From: Pseudoalteromonas caenipelagi
GTDB taxonomy: Bacteria > Pseudomonadota > Gammaproteobacteria > Enterobacterales > Alteromonadaceae
DNA length: 64,000 bases
Reading direction: 5' to 3'
Assembly (NCBI RefSeq): GCF_013140855.1
Contig: NZ_JABBPG010000012.1
Span: 1 to 64,000 of the forward strand
The translations under genes and the position numbers were made by a program. How positions within the stretch are numbered: the first letter of the stretch is position 1; the number at the start of each line of letters is the position of its first letter. Positions 48,430-58,500 of this stretch are shown piece by piece. Below the pieces are notes generated by a model. That model was not told the origin of the DNA and did not search any database. It saw only the letters and a program-made list of their open reading frames with translations.

Positions 48430-49463
48430 TGTTGTTTGAATATTTATTAAGACGCATCAGCTTATTACTGTTTATGGTGTTTACTCTCACCGTATTTACC
48501 TTTTCGCTTAGTTACATGTTTCCCGGTGAATTACTTAGCAACGTAACTGGGCAACTACATCCTACCTACGCACAAAGTCAGGCACTAACGCTAAAGTATC
48601 ACTTAGATGAGAGTATATTTGTTCAGTACCTCGCCTTTTTAGAACGGATAGTACAAGGTAACTGGGGGCTCTCGCTGTCATCAGGTCAACCCGTTTTTGA
48701 GCATGTTGTAAAACTCTTTCCAGCAACGCTGGAGTTATGTATCTACGCTTTAGCTATGGCTATCATTTTTGGTATCCCTGGAGGTATTATTGCCTCGGCT
48801 TATCATAAGCGCTGGCCAGAAAAAATTATTAACTCTTTAAGCCTACTTGGTTTTTCAGTCCCTATCTTTTGGCTGGCTTTATTACTTATCATGGTATTTT
48901 GCTTAGGCTTAGGGTTATTTCCAATGTCAGGGCGTATTGGCCTGTTGTATGAAGTTGAGCCCATTAGCAACTTTATCCTGCTTGATATTATCCTACAAGG
49001 CTTCCCTTACGAGGGACTGGCATTTGTCGATGCACTGCATCATTTGGCCTTGCCGACAGTGGTTTTAGCAATGTATCCCACAACCGTATTGATCCGCTTT
49101 ACCAGAGACTCGATGCTAGATGTGTTAGAGCAAAATTATATCAAAACAGCTCGTGCTAAAGGCTTAAACCGCCGTCAGTTGATCATGCATCATGCGCTTA
49201 GAAATGCACTTTTGCCCGTTATCAAACAAATTGGTTTGCAGTTTAGTACGCTGATTACTTTGGCGATGATCACCGAAGTCATCTTCTCATGGCCAGGGGT
49301 TGGTCGCTGGCTTATTGATAGTATTTATCAACGCGATTACCCCGCAATTCAAGGCGGGTTATTGGCTGTTTCTATGTTTGTTATTTTAGCGAATATGGTG
49401 GCTGAGTTTAGTCATACCTTGTTCGATCCACTATCGAGAAATCAGGCCCATGGCAAAGTTTAG
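48429..49463 (+). CDS. sapB: Peptide ABC transporter permease SapB
   Basis: The 344-residue permease has six membrane segments and the coupling EAA-like loop LEQNYIKTARAKGLNRRQLI. The ATG overlaps the sapA stop (TAATG). Confidence 0.94.
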   Translation: MLFEYLLRRISLLLFMVFTLTVFTFSLSYMFPGELLSNVTGQLHPTYAQSQALTLKYHLDESIFVQYLAFLERIVQGNWGLSLSSGQPVFEHVVKLFPATLELCIYALAMAIIFGIPGGIIASAYHKRWPEKIINSLSLLGFSVPIFWLALLLIMVFCLGLGLFPMSGRIGLLYEVEPISNFILLDIILQGFPYEGLAFVDALHHLALPTVVLAMYPTTVLIRFTRDSMLDVLEQNYIKTARAKGLNRRQLIMHHALRNALLPVIKQIGLQFSTLITLAMITEVIFSWPGVGRWLIDSIYQRDYPAIQGGLLAVSMFVILANMVAEFSHTLFDPLSRNQAHGKV

Positions 49464-50343
49464 TTTATTTAGTGAAGAGTCAAACCGCTCGCCATTGTCT
49501 CGATTGTGGCGAAAATTTAAATCTAACCACCCTGCATTGGTTGGCCTTTGGGTGTTTGTCGCCCTCACCTTACTGGCTATTACTGCGCCATTCATTGCGC
49601 CTTATGGGATCAACCAACAACATGGTGATGCGCTTTTACTGCCGCCATCTTGGCACGAGCTTGGCGATGTACGATTTATTCTTGGCACCGATGATTTAGG
49701 CCGTGACGTACTCTCTCGGTTGATGAACGGCGCAACCTTCACCTTTGGTTTGTCCATCATCGCGGCGCTGGTGACAACGCTCATAGGGGTGATACTTGGC
49801 ACATTTGCAGGGATCAGTAAGGGGTTTCGTTCGAGTTTGCTCAATCACGTATTGGACATTACTTTATCTATCCCTTCGTTACTGTTAGCTATCATTATTA
49901 TTGCGGTGCTTGGACCTGGATTACTCAACACCGTTTGGGCCATCATTTTTGCGCTGCTACCGCAACATGTTCACTCTGTAAGAAACCTCGTGGTAGAAGA
50001 ATTAAATAAAGATTATATCAGTGCATTTCGTTTAGATGGCGCTTCTAAATGGCAAATACTAACCCGTGGTGTATTACCTAATATTTATGAACATATTGTG
50101 GTTATTTTTACCATGGCGCTGTCAACTGCAATATTAGATATTGCAGCGTTAGGCTTTTTGAAGTTAGGCGCACAACCTCCTACTACAGAATGGGGCGCAA
50201 TCTTGGCTGAGAACCTCAGCCTGATTTACCTTGCGCCATGGACCGTTGGCTTACCAGGTGTGTTATTATTTATAGCCGTGTTGTCGACCAACTTGGTAGG
50301 TGATGGGTTAAGGCAAGTGCTAAAAGGTCGAAAGGTAGATTAA
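49450..50343 (+). CDS. sapC: Peptide ABC transporter permease SapC
   Basis: The 297-residue permease has the OppC-type N-terminus (SRLWRKFKSNHPALVGLWVF), FILGTDDLGRDVLSRLMNGA and the EAA loop EELNKDYISAFRLDGASKWQ. It overlaps sapB by 14 bases. Confidence 0.94.
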   Translation: MAKFSLFSEESNRSPLSRLWRKFKSNHPALVGLWVFVALTLLAITAPFIAPYGINQQHGDALLLPPSWHELGDVRFILGTDDLGRDVLSRLMNGATFTFGLSIIAALVTTLIGVILGTFAGISKGFRSSLLNHVLDITLSIPSLLLAIIIIAVLGPGLLNTVWAIIFALLPQHVHSVRNLVVEELNKDYISAFRLDGASKWQILTRGVLPNIYEHIVVIFTMALSTAILDIAALGFLKLGAQPPTTEWGAILAENLSLIYLAPWTVGLPGVLLFIAVLSTNLVGDGLRQVLKGRKVD

Positions 50344-51350
50344 TGCAGCTATTAGACATTCGTAATTTGACCATTGAATTACACACTGAAGAGGGTGTGA
50401 TCCGAGCTGTTGATCGCATCAACTTGAGCCTCAAAGAGGGTGAAGTGCACGCTCTCGTAGGGGAGTCTGGTTCAGGCAAAAGCTTAATCGCCAAAGCAAT
50501 TGTTGGGGTGCTTAACAAACGCTGGACAGTCACTGCGGATAGAATGCATTGGCAAGGTGTTGACTTGATGAGGCTTGGCCCTGAGAAACGCCGAAAAATA
50601 GTCAGCCGAGATATGGCGATGATTTATCAAGAGCCGAGCAGAAGCCTAGACCCTACAGCAAAAATCTATGAACAAGTAGCCGAGTCATTACCCGATAGTA
50701 GCTTCAAAAGTAACTTTTTTTCTCGTAGTAATGAACGTAAAGACAAAGTTAAAGCGCTACTACATAAAGTTGGGATCAGAGATGATAAAAAGGTTGCCAG
50801 CAGTTACCCTCACGAGCTATCTGAAGGTGTTTGTCAAAAAGTAATGATAGCGATGGCCATTGCCCGCAGCCCAAAGCTGTTAATTGCCGACGAGCCCACC
50901 ACCGCCTTAGAAAGCGTTGCCAAAGCACAAATTTTTAGATTATTAAAAAGCCTTAACCAGTTAAAAAATATGTCAGTTTTGATGATCTCTCATGAATTAG
51001 AAGAAATCACCGACTGGTCACATGCAATGCACGTTTTATATTGTGGACAGATGGTTGAAGCAGGTCCCACTGACAAAGTATTTAACACTCCATATCACCC
51101 GTACACACAAGCACTGGTTAAAAGCTTGCCTGACTACGCACAAGGCTTGGCGCACAAAGAACCGTTTTATGCGCTAAAAGGAACTATTCCACCATTGCAG
51201 CATTTACCAATTGGCTGTCGCCTTGGTCCTCGTTGCCCACAAGCACAAAAACAGTGTGTAGTTACACCGCCACAAAGTAAAGTGCATAGTCATACTTATG
51301 CCTGCCACTTTCCGCTTGTAAAGGAAAAATCCAAATGCAACCGCTCTTAA
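50343..51350 (+). CDS. sapD: Peptide ABC transporter ATPase SapD
   Basis: The 335-residue ATPase has Walker A GESGSGKS at 40-47 and Walker B LLIADEP. The signature loop is LSEGVCQKV rather than LSGGQ, a deviation typical of SapD. The C-terminal oligopeptide/dipeptide domain contains GCRLGPRCPQAQKQC. The start overlaps the sapC stop. Confidence 0.94.
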   Translation: MQLLDIRNLTIELHTEEGVIRAVDRINLSLKEGEVHALVGESGSGKSLIAKAIVGVLNKRWTVTADRMHWQGVDLMRLGPEKRRKIVSRDMAMIYQEPSRSLDPTAKIYEQVAESLPDSSFKSNFFSRSNERKDKVKALLHKVGIRDDKKVASSYPHELSEGVCQKVMIAMAIARSPKLLIADEPTTALESVAKAQIFRLLKSLNQLKNMSVLMISHELEEITDWSHAMHVLYCGQMVEAGPTDKVFNTPYHPYTQALVKSLPDYAQGLAHKEPFYALKGTIPPLQHLPIGCRLGPRCPQAQKQCVVTPPQSKVHSHTYACHFPLVKEKSKCNRS

Positions 51351-52096
51351 AAGTTCAAGGACTTAATAAATCGTTTTGTACCCGAGCTGGCGTATTTAAA
51401 CGTAAGCATGCTCGTGTACTTCAAGATATTTCGTTTTCGGTTGGTCATGGTGAGACGCTGGCGATTATTGGTGAAACCGGCTCAGGAAAAAGCACCTTAG
51501 CGCGAGTGCTCGCAGGAGCAGACTACTCCGATAAAGGTCAAATATTGCTAGATGGCGATACCATTGAAGATGATGGCATTAGGTGTGATGAATGTCGCCA
51601 CATTCGTTTAATTTTTCAAGACCCTACCCGTTCGCTTAATCCTGGTTTAACCATTGGTGATATGCTTGATGATTGCCTGCGGCTCAATACTGAGCTTACC
51701 AAAGCGCAACGCGATAAAAAGATTAAGCACACACTGACTCGTGTGGGCCTGCTGACCGAACATTTTGAGTATTACCCACATATGTTTAGTGGTGGTCAAT
51801 TACAGCGTGTTGCACTAGCTAGAGCGCTTATTTTAGACCCCAAAGTGGTCGTATTAGATGAGGCATTATCTTCGTTAGACCCCTCCGTACGGGCGCAAAC
51901 GGTCAACTTACTGTTAGAGCTACAAAGAGACACAGGGCTAAGTTATGTGCTTATCACCCACCACTTGAGCCTTGTTAAGCATATGAGCGACCAATTATTG
52001 GTTTTAAATAAAGGTAAGGTGGTTGAATATGGTGACACGCTGTCTATTTTCGCCACACCTAAGTCTCGCGTAATGCAGCGCTTACTAAATGTTTAG
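51335..52096 (+). CDS. sapF: Peptide ABC transporter ATPase SapF
   Basis: The 253-residue partner ATPase has Walker A GETGSGKST at 46-54, a canonical FSGGQLQRVALARAL signature and Walker B VVVLDEALSSLD. It overlaps sapD by 16 bases and ends the operon. No clear terminator is visible in the 260 bases that follow. Confidence 0.94.
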   Translation: MQPLLKVQGLNKSFCTRAGVFKRKHARVLQDISFSVGHGETLAIIGETGSGKSTLARVLAGADYSDKGQILLDGDTIEDDGIRCDECRHIRLIFQDPTRSLNPGLTIGDMLDDCLRLNTELTKAQRDKKIKHTLTRVGLLTEHFEYYPHMFSGGQLQRVALARALILDPKVVVLDEALSSLDPSVRAQTVNLLLELQRDTGLSYVLITHHLSLVKHMSDQLLVLNKGKVVEYGDTLSIFATPKSRVMQRLLNV

Positions 52097-52355
52097 CGCA
52101 TAAATGCTAACAGTGATTGCTATATTGCTGCTTCCCCAACTCTACATATCCTCTGAGACCTAAATAAACGCAAAGCAACCTGAATTGAACTTGCGTTAAA
52201 AAATTGTATAAAACCATATTAATCGTCTTAAGCTGGACTATGTACACGGCATTCTAAGAAAAATCTAACTAATACTCTGGCGAAACCCAAAAAAATGAAC
52301 TAAATGTAACTTTCTAGTATTTACTTAAACATACCATGAGTGACAAAAGGATTGG

Positions 52356-53249
52356 ATGAATATGGAAAAGAGTGAAGGGACTCTGAAATCCGAAAAAACA
52401 ACATTGAAAACATGCCTCCAAGCTATCGTTGGTGGAGTAGTTGCAGCTGGGCTCGTTGCCGCGTGGTTAATTGTTTATTTGCAACCTATTCTATCAGCTA
52501 AATTTGAAGAGCAAGCAATCAGAAATAACATTGCGGTACTCAAAATAAGTCAAAAACAGCAAGAGCTTGATGCAGAAAACAAAAAACTGACCAGTAAACG
52601 AGATGCTCTTTTAAGTGCTGTAAAAAAACTTGAGTTAGAAAACAACAACCTACAGGTTCAATACGCTGTCCTTGAAGAAAAGCAAACGGCATTTATTAAG
52701 CAATACCGTGAATTAATTGAAAAAGAAAAAAAGGCAAAAAGTGATAGCCAGCAATGCTTATCAGAGAAAGAAAGCTTAGCCTCCAGAATTTCTACCATGG
52801 AAGAAAATGTTAAGGTCTACGAAAAACAAGCCAGTGACACTCAAGAAGCAAGAAAGGAAACTGAAAGAAGTTCAAAGTTCATCCAGAACGAATTAGAAAA
52901 GGCGTCAGTTCAATGTGAATTAACTTTACCGGTAAGCTGGGTTAAACCTAGAGATTGGCTTGGGCGCCACTACAAATTAACAATTGATAAAGGAATATAT
53001 ATCTGGCCAACAGAGTTAGATGAAGAATCGAGCACTGCAAAATATATCATCAACACTTCAAGTTTAAGTCGAGATTCGGGTATCAAACTCATAGAGGATG
53101 GAACTATTTCAGTTGGTTCAGAAGTTACTTTTAAGTATGAAGATGCATCATACAAACTAAAACTGCTATCTATTAGGCAAGCTGGCAAACTTCCATCTGA
53201 TGCAGCGTATTTCACAGCGGATAAATGCACTGGTGGTATTGAGCATTAG
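52356..53249 (+). CDS. Membrane-anchored coiled-coil protein, unknown function (cassette gene 1)
   Basis: The 297-residue protein has a short charged N-terminus, one membrane segment (about residues 23-46, VGGVVAAGLVAAWLIVYL region) and a long coiled coil (about 55-190, rich in Glu, Lys and Gln). The C-terminal domain of about 100 residues has CELTLPVSWVKPRDWLGRHY, SVGSEVTFKYEDASYKLKLL and a final DKC. The coiled coil and C-terminus probably face the periplasm. No family is recognised. AAGGA lies close to the ATG. It is followed after 45 bases by two paralogous genes on the same strand, and the AT-rich composition differs from the sap operon. Confidence 0.75.
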   Translation: MNMEKSEGTLKSEKTTLKTCLQAIVGGVVAAGLVAAWLIVYLQPILSAKFEEQAIRNNIAVLKISQKQQELDAENKKLTSKRDALLSAVKKLELENNNLQVQYAVLEEKQTAFIKQYRELIEKEKKAKSDSQQCLSEKESLASRISTMEENVKVYEKQASDTQEARKETERSSKFIQNELEKASVQCELTLPVSWVKPRDWLGRHYKLTIDKGIYIWPTELDEESSTAKYIINTSSLSRDSGIKLIEDGTISVGSEVTFKYEDASYKLKLLSIRQAGKLPSDAAYFTADKCTGGIEH

Positions 53250-53294
53250 TGTCGAATAAAGACGTCACCAATATACGTAGAAAGGAGAAAATAT

Positions 53295-54089
53295 ATGTCT
53301 GATTTTGGAAATGAATTTATTGAAGCTAACTCTGAGTTTCGCCAAAAGTTTGCATCAAGTGGTGTAAATGAAGTTCCAGCGACAAAAGAGTTTGTAGTGA
53401 ATGCAACAGGTAATTTATTTGTCGCCACGACACTCAATGGAGGCGCTGATGGTGATTCGACGATATCTGAAGAAGCTAAAACGGCCTTTGGGCAAGTCAG
53501 TGTCTTTTTTGCTGCTATGACAAAAGCAATGGCTGAAGAAGAGAAGTCATTATTTGATTACATGGCAATAAATAATGTTGTCTCCACATCAGGCCTTTTT
53601 ATAAAGGTAACAGATAGCAATGTGCGTTTTACCAGTCAAGCTTGGGGGGTTAAATTAGGCAATCAACTTGTTCAAACGCTATTTGGTTTAAGTGGAAACT
53701 TAGGTGCAATTGGTAAGTCACTCATGAGCATGGTTGGGGCAATTGGCAAAGAAGCAAATGGAATTGAGGTTTCCTCCACTTCCCAAACGAGAGAGCAAGA
53801 AGTAGGCACTATTATTTTTGTCTGTGAGTATTTGCTTGGAGCTATCTCGATTACTCCGATAGTTTTTAAGATTGACTCTCAAGACGCATCTGATGCGTTT
53901 GAAGCTTCTGTTTGTTTTAAGGCACATAAGAAGACAATTAAAGTAGATATAGTAAAACAAGTTTATATGTTTGTTCCTCCTGAATTCATCAAACAAGCAG
54001 GTGTATTAAATGAAGCTATGGAAAGTGAGGAGTTTGACAAACTTGTTGAATCGCTAAGAGAAGCAGTAAAAACGCCACAAGGTGAGTAA
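53295..54089 (+). CDS. Unknown protein, paralogue A (cassette gene 2)
   Basis: The 264-residue soluble protein has AGGAG seven bases before the ATG. Core motifs shared with the next gene are TGNLFVATT (residues about 37-45), VSVFFAAMTKAM (about 73-84), AINNVVSTSGLF, GVKLGNQLV, IIFVCEYLLG (about 176-185) and VYMFVPPEFIKQAG near the C-terminus. Between the last groups lies a glycine-rich amphipathic stretch (GNLGAIGKSLMSMVGAIGKE, about residues 136-155) that could touch membranes. No signal peptide is visible. I cannot assign a family or a function. Confidence 0.75.
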   Translation: MSDFGNEFIEANSEFRQKFASSGVNEVPATKEFVVNATGNLFVATTLNGGADGDSTISEEAKTAFGQVSVFFAAMTKAMAEEEKSLFDYMAINNVVSTSGLFIKVTDSNVRFTSQAWGVKLGNQLVQTLFGLSGNLGAIGKSLMSMVGAIGKEANGIEVSSTSQTREQEVGTIIFVCEYLLGAISITPIVFKIDSQDASDAFEASVCFKAHKKTIKVDIVKQVYMFVPPEFIKQAGVLNEAMESEEFDKLVESLREAVKTPQGE

Positions 54090-54144
54090 AGGATGTAGCC
54101 AACACCATACTTGATTAATAATTACCTCTATTTAAGGGCGCTTT

Positions 54145-55020
54145 ATGTTCAAAAGATTGTGGCTGGGGCTTAAGGTTATTTTTGGTGGAACACTACCTCA
54201 TAGCGACTCTGAAAAACTATATTTACCAAATAAAAAATATTATTTATTTAATGAAACTGGCAACATACTAATTTGCACAACAGAGAAAAGTGTTACAGGT
54301 TTTGAAGAGGATATTCGTAGCGCTTTTAATAATGTCACTGTTTTTTTCGCAGCAATGACCAAGGCGCTTAGTCAAACAATAAACCCTGTGACTAATAAAC
54401 CTTTTTCAACTTATAACTACCAAGCGATAAAAAACGTATTTGCAAGTTCTGGGCTGTTTGTTGAGACCTCTAAAGAAGTGGGCGTTTTTAGGAGCCCACA
54501 TATAGGTGAAAAGCTTGGTCAAAATTTTGTAGAGCATATTCTGAATCGTGAATTTGATAGACGAACGTTATCTTTTACTCGAGGTATGTTTAGTGGTATG
54601 CGTAAACAACATGAAGTAGCTGATGGTGCAGAGCTCGACCCTGATTCGAATAAAATGTGTAGAGGAGGACAAGTCTTCTTTGTTTGCGAATTGCTTTGTG
54701 GCGTACCTACAACAAGTGTAGTTTTAGTAACTATTGAACCTAAGAGCGGAGTTGCAAATACTCAAGACTCGACCGTAAAAGCGAAGTCTGATGGCGCAGA
54801 TATCGATATTTTAGATATTGGGAGTACTCAACAATCACGTCGAAAGGAGAAGGGGATTGTTAGAGATTGGGCGTACAAAAAACGAACCTACTTATTTATA
54901 TCTCCTCAATTCATAATGCAATCAGCAGGTAATTTAAATCCAGACAATTATTCGTCTTATGAGGAACTTGTTGATGCAATTTCTGACGATTTGCTTAAAA
55001 AGCTAAACCCTTTAGTTTGA
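54145..55020 (+). CDS. Unknown protein, paralogue B (cassette gene 3)
   Basis: The 291-residue protein aligns with the preceding one over most of its length: TGNILICTT, VTVFFAAMTKAL, AIKNVFASSGLFV, GEKLGQNFV, VFFVCELLCGV and TYLFISPQFIMQSAG. It carries an N-terminal basic/hydrophobic extension (MFKRLWLGLKVIFGG) that may bind membranes, and an insert of about 40 residues before the last motif. The cysteines in FVCELLCG are candidates for acylation or redox roles, but this is only a thought. The ribosome binding site (AAGGGC) is weak. No family is recognised. Confidence 0.75.
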   Translation: MFKRLWLGLKVIFGGTLPHSDSEKLYLPNKKYYLFNETGNILICTTEKSVTGFEEDIRSAFNNVTVFFAAMTKALSQTINPVTNKPFSTYNYQAIKNVFASSGLFVETSKEVGVFRSPHIGEKLGQNFVEHILNREFDRRTLSFTRGMFSGMRKQHEVADGAELDPDSNKMCRGGQVFFVCELLCGVPTTSVVLVTIEPKSGVANTQDSTVKAKSDGADIDILDIGSTQQSRRKEKGIVRDWAYKKRTYLFISPQFIMQSAGNLNPDNYSSYEELVDAISDDLLKKLNPLV

Positions 55021-55082
55021 CTACCTACTTTGTTCGTTATGGCTAAACTGTATACCTCTAGACTGTTTATGCCACTAGAGTT

Positions 55083-55130
55083 GTTCACTCCTTGAACTGG
55101 TAATTGAAATGATTTTGAAGAACCTAAAGC
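55083..55130 (-). repeat. Solo copy of the RAYT leader sequence
   Basis: The 48 bases match 2018-2064, the region directly upstream of the RAYT gene including its ribosome binding site, with only a few differences. No transposase coding sequence adjoins it here. It begins GTTCACTCCTTGAACTGG on the plus strand. It marks a lost or incomplete element of the same kind next to the unknown three-gene cassette. Confidence 0.8.
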
Positions 55131-55420
55131 ATCGACCACTACAGACTCAATCACTATTGGATTAGATTAATAATTCCCCGTTTTATTAACCAAATAGTCA
55201 ATATACGATTTTGATAATCTGATTATTAATAAGTTAGACATAGATGTAGAGAATACAATGAGTTTTATGACCTATAACCAAGAATTTACTGAATTGAAAA
55301 TGCATGACATGACTTGACGCGCATAACTTGCTTTTAAGTCTACTTTTTAAATGTCTGTTCTTCACTCCCAAAAGCCTTGGAATAAATGAGAACATCAAAC
55401 AAATCACAGCTCTATTAATA

Positions 55421-55452
55421 AAAAAGGCCACAACGAACGTTGCAGCCTTTTT
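55421..55452 (-). terminator. Terminator after the amidohydrolase gene
   Basis: AAAAAGGC and GCCTTTTT, with inner CAACG and CGTTG, form a stem flanked by A and T tracts. It can work in both directions. Confidence 0.75.
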
Positions 55453-55471
55453 ATGTCTTTGTGTTCGCTAC

Positions 55472-55506
55472 ACCCTGACCTACATCAGGATGACGAAGGT
55501 CAGGGT
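55472..55506. repeat. Palindromic hairpin, possibly a dispersed intergenic element
   Basis: ACCCTGACC pairs perfectly with GGTCAGGGT across 17 bases that include CATCAGGATGACGA. This resembles short palindromic elements scattered in many gammaproteobacterial genomes. Only one copy is seen in this window. Confidence 0.5.
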
Positions 55507-55533
55507 TTTAAACGCTTTTTGTCATTTAAATGA

Positions 55534-58500
55534 TTATTCAAAAAACAGTTTATCGCGCTCTTTTTTGCCTACTTCATTCATAGTTGCTGCATCAAACAAA
55601 CGACCATTGATCATGGTGTAAGTTACTTTATCTGTGTCACGAATGTTTTTCAGTGGGTCGCCGTCAATCACCACCAAGTCAGCAAGCTTACCCGCTTCAA
55701 TTGAGCCGATATGCTGGTCTAAACCAACATACTTTGCTGGGTCTAGCGTGGCAGCACGCAATGCTTCAAGTGGTGTCATGCCGCCTTGTGCAAACATCCA
55801 AATCTCCCAGTGAGCAGCTAAGCCTTCACGCTGACCATGGGCACCTAGGTTAACTAAAACACCTAGCTCTTGTAGCTCTTTAGCCACTCTGGCGTTATTA
55901 AAGTGGTTGTAGTGATGATCTGGTGATTTAATACGACGCATAGAGCGAGGTAACAATTGATTTTTAGGCACAAACTTACTTAAGCGTGGGTGGTTCCACA
56001 CATCCGTTTTATCGTACCAGTAGTTTTCACCCCAAATACCGCCATATGCCACGCCAAGTGTTGGTGTGTAACCGACTTCACTTTGTGACCAAAGCTGTTT
56101 CACGTCATCATAAATGTTTGCCACCGGAATTGAGTGCTCAACCCCCGTATGCCCATCGACAACCATGGTTAAGTTGTGTTGCAGTAGTGAGCCACCTTCT
56201 GGCACAACCATCATGCCTAGCTCTCGAGCCGCTTCTACAACTTGTTGACGCTGCTCGCGACGCGGTTGGTTATATGACTTAACACTAAATGCGCCCACTT
56301 TCTGTAAACGCTCAATGTGGAATTTGGCATCATCTAACGAGTCAATATGTGCTGTATAACCCGGTACATTGGCACCATATAAAATAGTACCTGTAGAGAA
56401 GATACGAGGGCCAACAATCTTACCTGCTTTTTGCATCTCGCTGGCTGCGAAGATCTCCGTAGTATCATTAGATGGGTCGTGAATGGTAGTCACACCTAAA
56501 GACAGACCTGCTAGATTTTTCCAGTTTTGCTCAGGAACAATTTCATCACTGGCTTGTGAGCCATGAGCGTGCGCATCTACAATCCCTGGGATAATCGTTT
56601 TACCTGCAACATCAATCACTTTAGCGCCTTTGGGCACAGTTACTTGCGCTACACTACCCACGGCTTTAATGTGCTTTCCGTCGGTTAAAACAACGCCGTT
56701 TTCGATGACTTTATCACCTTGCATTGTAACAATTTTAGCGCCAGTTAGAGCTATCATGCCTTTAGGCTGCGCCATATCTTGCTTAAAGCCGATGTCGGTG
56801 CCGCTTTTAACTTTAAAGTCAGCCTCTTTATCTTGTTTGATATCAAACATACCATCAAGACTTGCATGATAAAGCTCAGGCCCTAAGCTCCAATAAAGCT
56901 TGTCACCCTTGGTGCTCCAGCTAATGTTTTCGCCTGCGCGAACCGAAAGCTGCTCAACAGGGAACTGTTTGTCGGTTGGAGAAATAGAAATGGTTTTGCC
57001 TGTTTGTACAAATGGCGTCACAAACACTTTAAAACGCTCAGCAAAGGCAAGATATTTACCGTTTGGCGATACTCTAAATTCAGTTGCATGTTTCGCTTCA
57101 TACAAAACACGAGACTTCTTGGTCTTAAGTTCAATTGAGTGCAGCTCAGGGTGTTTGCCATATCCCATCATGTATAGCGTGTCATTGCTATCAGCAAATT
57201 GCGCTTGATAACCATCTTCGCTGATAAGTTCAGGTTCACCACCATTGCTCGATACCTGATAAAGCCCTGGGTTCAAAGACCACTGTGGGTTTAAAATTGA
57301 GCCACCACGAGTTTTACGATACACCACGGTTTTACCATCAGGGCTAAAGGTAGGTTCAACGTATTTACCCGGCTCTTTCGTGATCACTTTGCCTTTACCG
57401 CCACTGGCAGAAATCACTCGTACACTGCCCTGCTCATTGTCATCCCATGTGGTATAAACAATCTTTTTGCCATCACGAGAGAATTGCGGGAAAAACTCAA
57501 AATGATCGTTTTGTTTAGTTAAACGCTTCACTTTACCCGACTCTAAATCGCGTGCGTAAATATGACCCATGGCTTCAAACACAGCCGTTTCACCATTGGG
57601 TGATACCTGCACGTTACGCAGCATTTTCACATCAAATTGATCTTGATCGATATTTTGTGCAAAACGCAGTGCTTTTTGAATTTTCTTCGTGGTTTTAACT
57701 GTAAACTCAATGGTTTCAATGGCTTTATCTGCAACCGCTAGCTTGTGAATTTTACCACCGGCCCAAAAAACTAGGCTCTTGTTATCTGGTGTCCAAGCAA
57801 TTGTTGGATACACGCCGTGAATTGCCCATGTTTCTTGCATATCACGTTCAAGGTTGCCATATAGTTTGGTTTCTTTGCCTGACTCTAAGTCATATAAGTA
57901 CAAGCTTGATTGGAAATCATCACGCTTTACGTAAGCCAGTGTTTTGCCATCTGGTGACGGAGTTGGACGAATTGCGCCGCCCATCCCTGATAAAATCACT
58001 TTGATTTCACCCGTTTCTCTGTCAAATCGCTTGATCTTGTAGATACCTGCTACAGAGTCTTTCGAATAGTGAAAAGTTTTACCCGGTGTGGCATCTTGAG
58101 AGAAGTAAACATAACGGCCATCAGGTGAAAATGCCGGTTCCCCTAGATCTTTTTGGTCGTTATCACGCTTGGTCAGCTGAAAACCTGTACCGCCCGATTT
58201 GTGATACATCCATACTTCACCAGCACCTAGTGAACGCGTACCCGTAAAGTGCTTACGCGCTACAAGATAGTCACCGTCAGGGCTCCATGCAGGGCTGTTT
58301 AGCAAACGAAACGTTTCGTTGGTTACCGCTGTTTGCTCAGAACCGTCGGTTTTCATCACCCAAATATTATCACCGCCGCCTTGGTCTGAAGTAAATGCAA
58401 TGTATTGCCCGTCAGGGCTAAAGCGAGGCTGCATCTGCCAGCCAATGTCAGAAGTGAGCTGTTTAGCTTCACCACCTGAAATTGGCATGGTGTAGATATC

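Larger units (their letters stand above)
55021..55533. other. Intergenic region with a transposase-leader copy and two hairpins
   Basis: No convincing gene lies in these 510 bases. The region contains the solo RAYT-leader copy (55083-55130), a terminator (55421-55452) and a further hairpin (55472-55506). The rest is AT-rich. Confidence 0.6.

Noticed and set aside
55234-55431. 65-codon minus-strand frame near the hairpins
   Set aside because: It overlaps the terminator region and has no ribosome binding site.
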